Shown: piece by piece, positions 21,460-33,500 of the stretch
How positions within the stretch are numbered: the stretch's first letter is position 1
Layout of the letters: every line of letters begins with the position of its first letter
From: Micropterix aruncella
Taxonomy: Eukaryota > Arthropoda > Insecta > Lepidoptera > Micropterigidae
DNA length: 64,000 nt
Assembly (NCBI GenBank): GCA_944548615.1
Contig: OX155965.1
Location: 16,241,221-16,305,220 of the forward strand
Direction: 5' to 3'
The notes under the pieces: generated by a model
The model's input: only the letters and a program-made list of their open reading frames with translations
Databases searched by the model: none
What the model was told of the DNA's origin: nothing
Position numbers and translations under genes: made by a program

Positions 21460-21965
21460 ATTTCGGCTTCGCGGGTCGTCTAATATAGTCGATTTGGCTT
21501 TTCAATTATAATATAATAATTTATCAAATGAATAGTTTTTTATAAAGTAAAAATTAGATTACAATAACAAAATAACTTTAGATCACTGTGTTATTTTATA
21601 TATCACTCAAAAGTATCTTAAATAAATAGAAAAAAAATAACATAACATTTCTGGAAATTTCGTAATTACAAACATTTTTTTAAAATATTTTTCGTATGGA
21701 AGTTCCAAAAACTGTCTTGGTACTATGCAAAAAACGGAAAACAGTAACAGAATAAAGATAATTTACAATTATTATGGAAATAATTTACCAATTTCGTTTT
21801 GGCGAAATGATAGCTTAAGGACCGGGATTTTAAAATCCGGCATAATTGTATTCAAATTTTTGTTCGTGTTCACACAACCAGGTCACAAAATTATGCTTCA
21901 TATAGCTTTTGGCCGCCACAGCCGCCACGGCCGCCACGGCCTCTTAATAAAAATTAATTTGCATA
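21460..21965 (+). mobile_element. repeat family E, uninterrupted copy
   Basis: Begins near GATTTCGGCTTCGCGGGTCG and ends in a purine-poor GGCCGCCAC tandem (21910-21940) and CTCTTAATAAA. The same sequence in inverted orientation lies at 51060-54630 but is split by three insertions. This copy therefore acts as the empty-site reference for that nest. No coding frame. Confidence 0.55.
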
Positions 21966-22646
21966 GAAAATTAAAATTTCAATCCGCCCTTTAGATGTAA
22001 GTTTCTTAAGTACGATTTGATCCCAAAAGGAAACTTAATCGATTGGCAACCTTTGCTGACTTAGTCGCCAATTTAATTAAAAACTAGTTAATTTCGAAAA
22101 GCAAAATCAACGCCTTTTATCGCATTCCTAGGAATATTGAAGATGGAAAAGACCTTCAGCACGTCATTACAGCACAGATTTTATAAGCACTTATTTAATA
22201 TAGGAATACCTACATACCTAAATATAATTGGGTTTAGCAGTTGGTGAGTCGCTAGGAAGCCGTATAAAACAAGTGAGTCACATTAGTTTAGTTATTTTTC
22301 GTCTTTGTACGGAACCTAAAAATATAATATTAATAATAATTAAACGGTTTATTTTATTAAACAAAAAGGCAAGCTTATTGCCTAACAGCAATATCTTACA
22401 ACTAACCTTAACATAGTGGAAAACCATGTTATGCGGTAAAAATAAACTATTAAATTAAATTTTAAACATTTAAATTCAGCAGGAAAACAAAACAATAAAT
22501 TTAAGAAAAAGCAAACAATAAACCTATAATGACGCAGAGGACGCAATAGGGAGGAAAAAATAGGGAAAAATAAGGAAAAGTTTATGAGCATGGGTTCGAG
22601 TATTCTTTGAGCCTACGTTTGAAGCAAAACAAACTGGGTGCTATCC
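21966..22646. other. no gene recognised
   Basis: AT-rich sequence; 22417-22646 may be the 3' untranslated end of the LINE relic that follows, reading on the minus strand. Confidence 0.4.
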
Positions 22647-22841
22647 TTATACGCGTGGGTAAAGACGTACAGAGAAGGAGTGCGAGAAGAAATCACTGCG
22701 GTGACTAGGGATCGAGAGCAGTAGGTAGTCTTCAGAACTCAGAGGGCGCCCGTGGGAAGATAAAGGTTTGAACCTACTTATAAGATAGTTCGGAGCGGCC
22801 CCCTTCAGGATTCTGAAGAGCAAACCTAGGACTCTCGTCAT
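22647..22841 (-). pseudogene. LINE reverse transcriptase C-terminal relic
   Basis: The minus frame contains LKGAAPNYLISRFKPLSSHG and SIPSHRSDFFSHSFSVR. The pattern (KGxAPxYL ... LxxP..RT..FxxSFSV) is typical of the region after the polymerase domain in CR1/Jockey-type elements. It is a different family from the one at 23110-23883. Confidence 0.5.
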
Positions 22842-22892
22842 ATACGCCTATCTATTTGTATAGTTTAATGCTGCTGTAGAACAGAATCTGAT

Positions 22893-22920
22893 ATTTATTT
22901 ATTTATTTATTTATTTATTT
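22893..22920 (-). repeat. (AAAT)n tail of a LINE
   Basis: Seven ATTT units on plus (AAAT on minus) at the 3' side of the minus-strand LINE fragment; the simple-repeat tail typical of many non-LTR elements. Confidence 0.7.
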
Positions 22921-23109
22921 CATTAGCAGATCAACTTAACAGTTTATACCAATCCGTTGATATGCAATATACACATAAATTTAAAAAATAATAGAATTCT
23001 TACAAGTACATACACAACATGTTTAAATAAGCATTAAATACAAATAAGGCATTAATCATGTTAAAAAACTTACAAACTTACGGTACAAAAAGAGTGAAAA
23101 CAATTTATT

Positions 23110-23883
23110 TTATTCTGACATAAACAAGTAGCGCAATGCCCACACCTTGAAGAGATGCGGGCTCGCTGTAAAAATATCAAAGTCTGCCGCTGTCGAACAT
23201 AGCGCATTTATGTGACGCAAAGCACGGGTAAGCAGACTCCATCGACTTAGGTTGGTGCGCGAGGACGGCTCCGCAAATAGATTATGAGTGCGAGCACGAT
23301 TATAATTGTCCGGAACAAAGAGACAAACCTTCGCTAGCATGCTAGGATTATCAACTCTTCCCCGGATCAGCTTGAAAACGTAGGCCATGGCGAGCATTTC
23401 TCTACGCAACTTAAGAGAGTTATAGCCCACCATGCCTAGTAGAAAACTAGTAGGGTATAAGTACGGATAATATCCGTACTGCTTGAAATATATAAAGCGT
23501 AAGAAACATTTTTGATTTTTTTCCAACATAGTGATATAATGATCCTGATGTGGATTCCATATAACTGCATTCGTTTCTAATCTACTTCTCACAATTGAAT
23601 TATACAATGTATGCATAACCCGTACATTGTGAAAATGCTTTAGGTTGCGAATAACAAATCCTAGTAGCTTAAAAGAGGACTTGGACAAATCAGCAATGTG
23701 CTCCTTGAATGTAAGCTGGGAATCAAAGAGAACTCCTAGATCCTTTACCTTCTCAACCCTAGTTAGCACCTCTTCAGTGATGGAGTAATCATACATCAGA
23801 GGTGCGGTCGATATTAGACGGGAGCTAGTTCGAAAGTCTAGCTGCATGGATCGACGATGAAGGAATATGTAAAAACAGAACAA
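23110..23883 (-). CDS. reverse transcriptase C-terminal fragment
   Basis: 257 codons open to a stop. VKDLGVLFDSQLTFKEHI is the conserved block following the palm domain in Jockey/CR1-clade reverse transcriptases; it is followed by a helical region with LYNSIVRSRLE and IWNP. The FADD catalytic box and the endonuclease lie upstream and are missing, so it cannot move by itself. The frame is undamaged, which suggests a fairly recent insertion. A second copy of this family is at 63234-63422 ([20 protein letters not shown] versus LEKNQKCFLRFIYFKQYGYY). Confidence 0.7.
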   Translation of the reverse strand: MFCFYIFLHRRSMQLDFRTSSRLISTAPLMYDYSITEEVLTRVEKVKDLGVLFDSQLTFKEHIADLSKSSFKLLGFVIRNLKHFHNVRVMHTLYNSIVRSRLETNAVIWNPHQDHYITMLEKNQKCFLRFIYFKQYGYYPYLYPTSFLLGMVGYNSLKLRREMLAMAYVFKLIRGRVDNPSMLAKVCLFVPDNYNRARTHNLFAEPSSRTNLSRWSLLTRALRHINALCSTAADFDIFTASPHLFKVWALRYLFMSE

Positions 23884-23887
23884 TTAT

Positions 23888-24400
23888 ATGAAATCGAAGA
23901 CTATCGCGGTTGTTTGAGATTATAAAAAGGTTTAAAGACGAATTTACCGCGTGATTGTTGTAGCTCCCGATATTTCGGCGATGTTACAACCGCTGTTGTA
24001 CCGGGTAGAGATGAACGAACTCCCAACGAACTTGAAAGAACTTTAATAGAGATGACGGTTTTAAACTCTCTACTACGTGGAACCCTCTTCTTATACTGTT
24101 CTCAATGCCTATCGTCGAACGCAGGGACGTAATACAGCATACACTGAGTGTTGTTTGCACGTCTGATTGTTAAAATGCGCGCGCTTCGAAACCACCATTA
24201 TAATCTGCGCAGTAGCAGCGGTTTGCCGCCTACCCGCTGAACAACGGATTGACAGCGTTTTAGTCTACCCTGGACAACGGCGGTTGCAACATCGCCGAAA
24301 CGACGGGTGCTACAAAATTCACGCGGTAAATTCGTTTTTAAACCTTTTATTAGAACAATTACGATTAGGAATCGAAATCTTGGCTGGAACGGTGTGGTAG
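23888..24400. mobile_element. foldback-type element
   Basis: The left arm (23900-24000) contains AAGGTTTAAAGACGAATTTA, CCGCGTGAT and TTTCGGCGATGTTACAACCG. The right arm (24280-24360) carries the same words inverted (CGGTTGCAACATCGCCGAAA, ACGCGGTAAATTCG). The spacer is ~270 bp and has no coding frame. A related single-arm fragment lies at 62805-62925. Confidence 0.55.
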
Positions 24401-25196
24401 GCTATGACTATGTGAGTATTTTTTTCGGTTAGGTAGGAGGGAGCAGTGGTATTGTTGAGGATGTTATAAAGAAAGGAAAAAATATGCAAGTTTCTCCGTT
24501 TAGATATTTAAAGCCAGTGATGTCTGCTTCTATAGTCAAAGACGTGATAGAATTTTCTCACGTTATGGTCCTAGTGGACACATTTTGCAACCGCTCTAAT
24601 TTGTCGGGGATGGCTTCTGTGGCGTCATCAGAATAGCAAACATCAAAGTCAATTTATTATGTTATTCAATTATTATTATGAAGCCTAGTTATTCTTCTAA
24701 GTAGGAAGGGTAGGAGATATGTTTATGTAAATTATGCGTAAGTGTTTTCGTACAAGATTAAGCATAGATATCTCTGTTTATATATATATAATACTTTTTA
24801 TTTTGCTATTTATACCTCAAAAACGTGAAATTTCTGTTGTCAAGTGGAATACATTTCATTGGTAAACTGATAAGTCGAAGTGACAACTGAAAACATTGTG
24901 ATATCTCTTAATCTTTGAGATAACATCCAGCAACTGCTTGCAATGTACACATTCTATTTACATCCCCACCTAATAATATTGTGATGTTATATAGGCAAAG
25001 GTAAATGTTCCATAAATGATTGCTTATTGATTCTACTCGTTTCATTTTGTGTGAGCACGCTGTGTATCTGAAGCGTGGTTTGAAGCGGAAAGTCAAGGAT
25101 GTTTATTATTTCTGCGTAACGATTTTGTTTATGAAAACTTATACTACGGAAACGTTTTTATTATAGTTCTGTACCTAACTGTAAATGACAGTGAAT
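24401..25196. other. no gene recognised
   Basis: AT-rich sequence with TATATATATA at 24779-24789. Nothing to annotate. Confidence 0.5.
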
Positions 25197-25250
25197 AGTG
25201 GGACCGACCGAAGTCGGGCCCATCATATAGTATTTTTACACTTCTGGGGG
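25197..25250 (-). mobile_element. 3' end fragment of the RLE-type LINE
   Basis: GACCGACCGAAGTCGGGCCC and ATCATATAGTATTTTTACACTTCTGGGGG match the 3' UTR of the copies at 37850, 52440 and 54296. Only the terminal ~50 bp are present. Confidence 0.55.
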
Positions 25251-25302
25251 TTCACATTATGTTTATGTTATGTTTCACATTATGTTTATGTTATGTTTCA
25301 CA

Positions 25303-25449
25303 TTTTTACTTTCCCGGCCCAAGGGAAAGTGTTATGAAGTGGTATGAAGACGGAAATATCCATTTTGAAACCCCCTGATACGATTAGGAATTTTTCCAGA
25401 CTGAAGTCTGTCTGAGAGTCTGTGTGTGTGTGTGCGTGTGTGCGTGTGT

Positions 25450-25498
<49 letters not shown>

Positions 25499-25510
25499 AT
25501 AACATAACAT
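25303..25510 (+). repeat. repeat family B, copy 2, with TG microsatellite
   Basis: ACTTTCCCGGCCCAAGGGAAAGT, GAAGACGG and CCAGACTGAAGTCTGTCTGA as in 20127-20290, then TG/CGTG repeats at 25420-25494. ATGTTATGTTTCAC on the left (25288-25301) and GTGAAACATAACAT on the right (25493-25506) make the block an inverted repeat. Confidence 0.55.
25420..25494. repeat. (TG)n microsatellite
   Basis: About 75 bp of TG with CG and TTCG interruptions. Open frames on the minus strand here are runs of His/Thr and not genes. Confidence 0.9.
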
Positions 25511-27735
25511 AAAAGTAAAATTTTATTTGATTTTATCACTATACTCAGCACCGACAACAATATCAAAATTAAACGTGTGAGACAGGTACTTCATTACTCT
25601 GTAGCCTTGAATTAAATATTCTAGCACCCATTATGCAACGACAGTGGTAATGCAACTTTACAAATGAGTTTTAATTGTGAAGTTATATTTAACTTTTTCC
25701 TCAAGTTTTATACGACATTCTGCCTATGATGTATCGCTAACATGTTATTCGTCAAACTTTAAAAGTTTTCAATAGGGACAGCTGTTTCGAGTTAGGGTTC
25801 CGTACCTACAATGGAAATAAGAGCTACTACCTATACAAATTGATGACTGTGACATTATCACTAGCCTATAAAACCGACTAAGTGTAACAATATTATTTTA
25901 TCTCATTACCTCTTCTCGAGTTACAAAAGTCGAAAAGATCAAAAAAGGTCATAACTTTAAAAGAATTAACAAATTTCAAAAATCGATTGACCAACATCAA
26001 ATTTTAACAACCAGAGAGAAATATAAATCAAAGTTTTAGATTTTCAAGATAAATATCTTGAAAATCTATAGCTTTAGTTTATTAACTCAAAACTTTGAAG
26101 ATTTGCCGAGATAACCTGTAAAATTGTGTAGGACATCTTGAAAAAAAATACAGCCGATTTGGCTTTACTATTATAGCAGATAATACTAAATGCTTGCGCC
26201 TGAAAAGTTTTCAGAAATGTTATTCACTTATTTCGTTCAATTTCAATGTTCAGAATAATTAGGCTTTTAAGTTTAGTGCACTAGGAACCAGACACTGATA
26301 TCTGGATCGATATAGCATTTTTTCTCAGATTTAGTGGAAATCCGATAACGACTAAAAAAACCACGTGGTCAGAAAGAGGGGAGGTAAGGAAAGGAGGGTG
26401 GGCTAAAATACCACTGTTAAATAATTTACTGTTTTACGGTAACATAATTTACTATTTTACTGTAAAACAACAATGACTGATGTTTTCTCATCTTTTACCT
26501 GGCTTTCCAATTTCGTTAATACTGGGTCGTTTTAACGTATACTTAGCTGTTATTCTGACGAAATCTCCTAAAGAGTGGTTGACTTCACTGGTGGCTCACA
26601 CTCCTTATAACTATCTATATATCCTAATTTGATTTCTTTTGTTTTTTCTTTCAATTTTAACTAAACGTGTGAACAGGTATAATATTTTGTGGTAAGCCTG
26701 CCTTAGTACAGGCCTGGGTCTAGTTGGGCGGCGTTGACGTAGTGATCAAGATGCTGCAGTGTGCTTTCTTTTTTGCTACTGGTCCAAATACGTTTCTTTT
26801 GTAATGCTGTAGGAATGTATATCTCGTGGTTTACTTTATATAAATAAAATATGTATATAAAAATGTATGTGCATATTTGTATATTATTCTTTATATAAAT
26901 TCATACTTTTTGTCCAATCTCAATGAAACTTTGCAAGCATATTCTTTAACAAGGGAAAATACTTTCTTCATTTGATCGACAAAAACCCACCTCACTACCA
27001 TTTTCAAATAATTTCTTATGCAAAAAATAGACTTACATATATTCTAAAGGCCCAAAAAAATCGGTCGAATTGCGTCAGCCAGGTTCCGATCAAGTAAATA
27101 GGTGCCGAGAATTTCGACCCTTAATATTGTTGTAAAAAAACGCTTGAAATAAAAGTTTTGTGGCTTTTTACGTCCCGTAATTTCGGTGTACTTAATTGCT
27201 TTATACGATTCTTTTCAACAGGTGCTGCGTATTTTTCTATTTTATATTTGCACAACCCGTCAGTGACGAGCAACACAGCTAGTGAAGTCACAACCGGCTA
27301 TTTTATAAAACGATCCAATGAACGCGACGATGCGACTTAATATGAATTATATTTAATTATTTCTTACGAGTACGTTCCTACTAATTCTACGATAAAAATT
27401 CGCTTCGGTCACCACAAGCATTCCCGGCAACTAGACAAAGCCCCCCCCCCCCTTCCCGCGCCAATTTCCCCCTCCTCCGATAGTGAATATGTTCGATTAA
27501 AATCATGAATGTATTTTATAAATTTTTGTAGTTTTTAAGTAGTATTTTCGTACAATATTTGTAGTATCTTTTTAAATATGCGGAGAAAAAAAATATTTGT
27601 CTCGATTGTATATGACATTTTCCATCAAAAATTTCACTATGTGGTTTCGGCCCAACAAGGCATCTGCGTACAGTTCAAGTCTTTAAGTCAAATATTTTGA
27701 GATTGAAGTATGACTAGCGCGCCCCTTAGAGGATG
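25511..27735. other. gene-free AT-rich intergenic DNA
   Basis: Nothing with coding character. There is a C run at about 27441-27452, and sequence at 26850-27130 has the look of an old LINE (CAATGAAACTTTGCAAGCAT) but cannot be assigned. Confidence 0.5.
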
Positions 27736-28632
27736 TATACCAAATGAAAGCTTGTTACAAGTGTAACATTTCGTTCTATAGAAGCTAAGCTGAAATACGT
27801 GGCTCAAAAAAAATAAAGTATTGAATTTGTAAAATATTTCATTCAATATACTCTTCGTTTTATTTAAACAATACAGTTGTTTATAATATTTATATACATG
27901 GTATTTAGTTAAAAAATATCCTCAACTATAAACATATATCAATATCAACTATGTATTACAAGAAAAAATAATTGCATGTGAGTGCTTTTGATAATGCAAA
28001 TAATAATGATAGTGAGTGTGTTTTTCTTATCCCGAAAACTAAAGCGGCACATAAGTTTCTGAATTAAAGAGAAATAGCCAATTAGCAAAATAGAGATAGA
28101 TGATCAGGTGCGGGTGACAGGTAAGATTTTACGCCTGGGCCGAAATTCTTCTGTTTTAAGTTGGGGTTGTCTAAACAAGTATATGGATGAAAGGGACACA
28201 GTAAATAAGAAACACAGAAATAGATACGCAGTGACTGCTTAAGTGGTAGGACAAAACTTCTGATGTGTATAATTCCAGTACGACATAAAATAATAAGTTG
28301 AACCTTTATATTATTACTTCTTTACACAAGCAGAATTAATTGTTAGAAGTCCCTAGTTGTAACACTAGGGACTTCAAGCAATTCTACTTCAAAACACTTC
28401 AAAACAAAACTTTCAAAACAAAATGGACTTCAAAACAAACTAGGGACTTCAAACAAGCACAATTAATTGTTTGAAGTCCCTAGTTGTACACCTTTCATAC
28501 AAAAATGCCCATCCTCCTCTGTGATGCTGGTTAATTTCATTCTTATTTTTATTCAAGCAATCTTATAGACTACACATATTGCAACTGTTTTTAAAAACTC
28601 AATGCATCAAGAACAATATTACATATCTATCC
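27736..28632 (+). repeat. palindrome left arm
   Basis: 897 bp; pairs with 29257-30135. Confidence 0.75.
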
Positions 28633-29256
28633 TCAGCTAGGCAGCGGCTGAACAGTGAATTTTTTAGCATTAATTGTTGAATAATTTTTGATGCATTTTT
28701 ATACGATAGCTTTAATTGAAAGATCACATATGTTTCTACACTGTTATTTAAACGTGAAAACCTTTAATTGGCTCTCTGTTATGTTACTCCGGCTTTGTTA
28801 ACTTATAATTAGCTGTTGGTTTTCCTGAAAATAAATAAATAAATAAATAAACTGACCTGGTTGACCGCGGGAGCCGATAGGAAGAGACGAGACGTGAGAA
28901 GCAGATACCATAGAACTTTCTAGAGAATAAGCATTGATAACGTAATAGATAAATAATGTGTAATGTTAAATCGAAATAGAATACTTTGTCATTATTATTG
29001 TAACCTCAGTAGTGAGTAGACGTTTATAATTAAATATCAAATTAATAAAGTTTGCTTTTTTTATAACGTCAACCGCGACACTCAACTAATCAATAGCATT
29101 TCAAAAGACCGCTCGGCATTTATACGCTCTGTCGTTGACCGCGCTAGATGTAGACTTATTTCTATCATCCAGCCAAGTTTTAAAACTGAACTTCAAAGTT
29201 TTTCTCGGTTAAATTTTTTGATTGGTTTTCCGTACTGTTCTTTGAATGTTTATTTT
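28633..29256. other. palindrome spacer
   Basis: 624 bp with no inverted partner. It contains an (AAAT)n tract at about 28828-28849 followed by TGACCTGGTTGACCGCGGGA, which looks like the end of a retroposon tail. No gene. Confidence 0.5.
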
Positions 29257-30135
29257 GGATAGATATGTAATATTGTTCTTGATGCATTGAGTTTTTAAAA
29301 ACAGTTGCAATATGTGTAGTCTATAAGATTGCTTGAATAAAAATAAGAATGAAATTAACCAGCATCACAGAGGAGGATGTGCATTTTTGTATGAAAGGTG
29401 TACAACTAGGGACTTCAAACAATTAATTGTGCTTGTTTGAAGTCCCTAGTTTGTTTTGAAGTCCATTTTGTTTTGAAGTGTTTTGAAGTAGAATTGCTTG
29501 AAGTCCCTAGTGTTACAACTAGGGACTTCTAACAATTAATTCTGCTTGTGTAAAGAAGTAATAATATAAAGGTTCAACTTATTATTTTATGTCGTACTGG
29601 AATTATACACATCAGAAGTTTTGTCCTACCACTTAAGCAGTCACTGCGTATCTATTTCTGTGTTTCTTATTTACTGTGTCCCTTTCATCCATATACTTGT
29701 TTAGACAACCCCAACTTAAAACAGAAGAATTTCGGCCCAGGCGTAAAATCTTACCTGTCACCCGCACCTGATAATCTATCTCTATTTTGCTAATTGGCTC
29801 TTTAATTCAGAAACTTATGTGCCGCTTTAGTTTTCGGGATAAGAAAAAAAAACACTCACTATCATTATTATTTGCATTATCAAAAGCACTCACATGCAAT
29901 TATTTTTTCTTGTAATACATAGTTGATATTGATATATGTTTATAGTTGAGGATATTTTTTAACTAAATACCATGTATATAAATATTATAAACAACTGTAT
30001 TGTTTAAATAAAACGAAGAGTATATTGAATGAAATATTTTACAAATTCAATACTTTATTTTTTTTGAGCCATGTATTTCAGCTTAGCTTCTATAGAACGA
30101 AATGTTACACTTGTAACAAGCTTTCATTTGGTATA
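29257..30135 (-). repeat. palindrome right arm
   Basis: 879 bp; pairs with 27736-28632. Confidence 0.75.
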
Positions 30136-30293
30136 TGTGGCAGTGTTACAAGAAATTTCGCAAATGGGTACGAAATTACCCATTGCCTTTTCTTTACTTC
30201 GCAGACGAGCTCAATCGCAGACCATGCTAAATTAATCACCTTACTACTATAATTACCAAGAAGTTCTGGACGCAACTCAACAACTAAAGCAAG
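30136..30293 (+). promoter_or_regulatory. 5' leader region of the synthetase gene
   Basis: 158 bp between the palindrome and ATG 30294. It probably holds at least part of the 5' UTR. No TATA box or clear initiator was found; the start site may lie in the palindrome arm. Confidence 0.3.
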
Positions 30294-30536
30294 ATGCATC
30301 CCGCTGGTAACTCTGTTCGGGCACTGGCAAATCTCAACAAAACCTTAGGAAACCTAAGCAAGGGACTAAGCGCTAGGAACCATGCTAAACTACCTCATAT
30401 TTCGAGAAGAAATTTTCACCACGAGACTGAAAACAACGTGATTACTTCTTTCTTCGGAGATGTGCCCGTACCCAACGCGCTCCTGCACGAATACGTCTGG
30501 CAGAAAATGGACAGATGGGCCGATAAAACAGCCGTG
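30294..30536 (+). CDS. synthetase exon 1
   Basis: 81 codons, phase 0 out (GTG|gtaagt). Possible mitochondrial presequence, then [20 protein letters not shown], the N-terminal helix typical of 4CL-like enzymes. Confidence 0.85.
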
Positions 30537-33500
30537 GTAAGTAAGCCGTGCTTAATAATGTAATATAATGCTTAATCTATACTAATATTATAAAGAGGTA
30601 AAGTTTGTGATGTTGTAGGAAGTAATCTCTGGATCTACTGAACCGATTTTGAAAATTCTTTTACCAATAGAAAGCCACGTTATTTGTGAGTGTCATATGC
30701 TATTATATTATTCCGAAAAATGAAAACACTTTTTCGTGGTAGTTGGATTTGCAAAGTAAGTCGGAGAAAAAACGGTCGAATGAAAAGGTTTCTTACGAAC
30801 GCTGCTTTAACGATGAGAGACATATGATTGAGTTCTAGAGAAAAGTTGTAGAGCTTGGTAATGCCTACAAAAAAGTCATCGACAGCATATGTCAAAATTT
30901 TATATTTAAGTCACAAAAAGCATGATTTTATATTTAAAAAAATCTCTCTCTTCTAAAAGCATGATTTTATATAAAAAAGTAATCTCTGGATCTACTGAAC
31001 CGATTTTGAAAATTCTTTTACCAATAGAAAGCCACGTTATTTGTGAGTGTCATAGGCTATATATTAATCCGAAAAATGAAAAGACTTTTTCGTAGTAGTT
31101 GGATTTCCAAAGTAAGTCGGAAAAAAACGGTCGAACGAAAACGTTTCTGACTAACGCTGCCTTAACGATGAGAGATATATGATTAAGTTATAGAGAAAAG
31201 TTGTAGAGCTTGATAATGCCTACAAAAAGTCAGCAACAGCGTATGTCTAACTTTTATACTTGAGTAACAAAAAGTAGTATTTAAATCGTTAGGTCATGTT
31301 TATTGGTCATATTATCAACAATTATGAATTATTATCAAAATAAGTAAATTTATCGTCTCAAGTGATTAAAACAAAAGACTTTTCCCTTTTACTGCATATT
31401 AATTCCCTTTTACTGCATAAATGGTTAAAGAGATAAAACACTCACAAATAAGACACTCACAAGAAGACACCCACAAATAACGGTAATATAGTCAAATTGG
31501 CATGCAAATACATACATACATATGCAGTAAAAATATATCCCTTCTTTTGGCAGTCAGGAAATAAATCATAGCACTCAGTACTAAACATACGACACTCATA
31601 ATTTCATCACAAGTGAAAAGTTTTACCGCCCAACGAAGTGGGCACGGGTCAGCTAGTAATGTAATATAATGGTAATACGATGTAATTCAAGTTTTCAAGT
31701 TCTTTATTTTACAAAAAATCATAATATCAGTTACAAATATATTAAACCTAACCTAACTGGATCGCACGAGTCGTCGGCACTAAGGTAGGCTCAGATTCGT
31801 ATAATTAAATACTGCCTAATGCTAAATAAAAAAATACGTTGAAGAATGCCGTGAAAAATAAAATCAAGTAAACTAAATATAATGGTAGTAAACTAAACTC
31901 AATATAATGGTAGTAAAATAAAAACAAGTAAACTAAATATCATATAATGGTAATATAAGCAAATGGTCGAATTGGCATTTTTTTATTTTAAAAATCTTCC
32001 ATTCAGAAACAAAAAGGATAGTCAGAATCCGTAGCAGGACTGGCCCTGAAAAAATAACCACGTTCAAGACGTATGTCGATGTGGAGTTAATATACTTACC
32101 TAAGTTATAGTACCTAAATTGGTAATATAAGTACCTAAGTTATGTCCTTTAATTGAAAATGTAAATCGACGTATTTTAGAAACCACTTTTTCTGTTGCAT
32201 TTCATTGCACTACTTTGAAGTGTGTTGCATTTCATTGCAACGACACTGAATTATGCAAATAAAACAAATCGCATAAATCTAATATTAACGAGAATATATC
32301 TCAAAATGAAGATTCATATCAAAAAAATATATGCCTGAAAATAAATCAAGAAATTAACATTACAACGAAATAAAGGATAATTATTTAATGTAGGGTAGGT
32401 ATATTCCATTGGGCAATTATTTCTAACTTTTGCGTAAAGCCCAAAACGACAAAATATATTTTTTATGGATTCATTAGTAGAAAAAAAAATATTTTTTGTT
32501 ATAGTATCAATCTCCCAATCTCTTCAAATATCTTATTAGATGTTTATCTATTGGACGATTAAGCCCCCCTTATGCATAATCAGGGACCGCCGACTCCAGG
32601 GGAACTCGGGTGATCGAGCACCCCTCCCCCCCCCCCCCCGAATGTTTGCGGGGAAAATAGAATAGAATATAAAAAAAAGTAACAGAAAGAAAAAGCGAAA
32701 AATCTAAATTTTCGTCTACTAAACATTGCAGTTTTGTAGTGGATTTTTATAAGGAAGACCTGACACTGAAAGATTGATTTTGCACAGAAACAAGATGCTA
32801 GATGTGTGTGAATCTAAAGAATCTAAAATAACCGTTGAAAGTACAGAAGACTTGGTGCGTTTTTTCCTCAAATAAATATGTCGGTGAGTTGAATCCAGAG
32901 GTAGTGAAGTTGTTAAAGATAGCCTCAATTAACTATGCCAGTTTCTATATGTACAGCTGAACGATTTTTTCCGCCTTAAGATTAAATAAAAACTTACCTG
33001 CATAACACCTTGTCGCAAGGCAAATTGAATGATACTGTAATCATGCATAAAATCGAAGATTGAAGCCGGGCGAGGCTCTGCTGAGCTGACAAATTTTACT
33101 ATAGAAAAATTACGACTTAAATACATCGTTATGCAGTCACGCAATTTTTAAAATGACGTCACAATGATACAACAATTGTCAATTAGAGCTGTCAAATACA
33201 ACGGGCGAACCAGTCACCTCAAAAGGTTTTAACGATATTAGATCGTTCTGTCTCCCATGAGGTGAGCGCCGAAGACTTGGGACGAAAAACAATCGACTGT
33301 CTAGTCACGCCACCTGCCTGTCAGAGGCCAACGCCTTACGGCGAGGCACCGGGAAAGATAGCCAGCGGGCAGCCTCGCCCCCTGACTACCAGTTTGGAAG
33401 GATATCTCCGTCTGGAATGTTAATTAGATCTCCGGAGGAAGATATCTCCGATCCTGTGACAGAGAAAGGATATCTCCGATCCTGTAACCAGTCAGGAGGC

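Larger units (their letters stand above)
22893..23885 (-). mobile_element. 5'-truncated non-LTR retrotransposon (Jockey/CR1-like)
   Basis: Minus-strand insert ending in the (AAAT)n tail. It contains the C-terminal ~257 codons of a reverse transcriptase and a 3' UTR of about 190 bp. The 5' end stops at about 23885, next to the foldback repeat, as expected for incomplete reverse transcription. Confidence 0.65.
27736..30135. repeat. 2.4-kb palindrome with ~0.9-kb arms
   Basis: The left arm 27736-28632 and right arm 29257-30135 are near-identical reverse complements; the visible differences are a few substitutions and short indels, for example an extra AAATA near 28075. The spacer is 28633-29256. 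Outer ends are TATACCAAATGAAAGC and GCTTTCATTTGGTATA. The arms contain smaller nested palindromes built from AGTCCCTAGTTGTA/CACTAGGGACT (28350-28490). No coding frame. The right end lies 158 bp before the synthetase start codon, so that gene's promoter or 5' UTR may be inside or next to the arm. It could be a foldback transposon or an inverted duplication. Confidence 0.75.

Noticed and set aside
25298..25566. Open frames across the TG tract
   Set aside because: Same artefact of a microsatellite.
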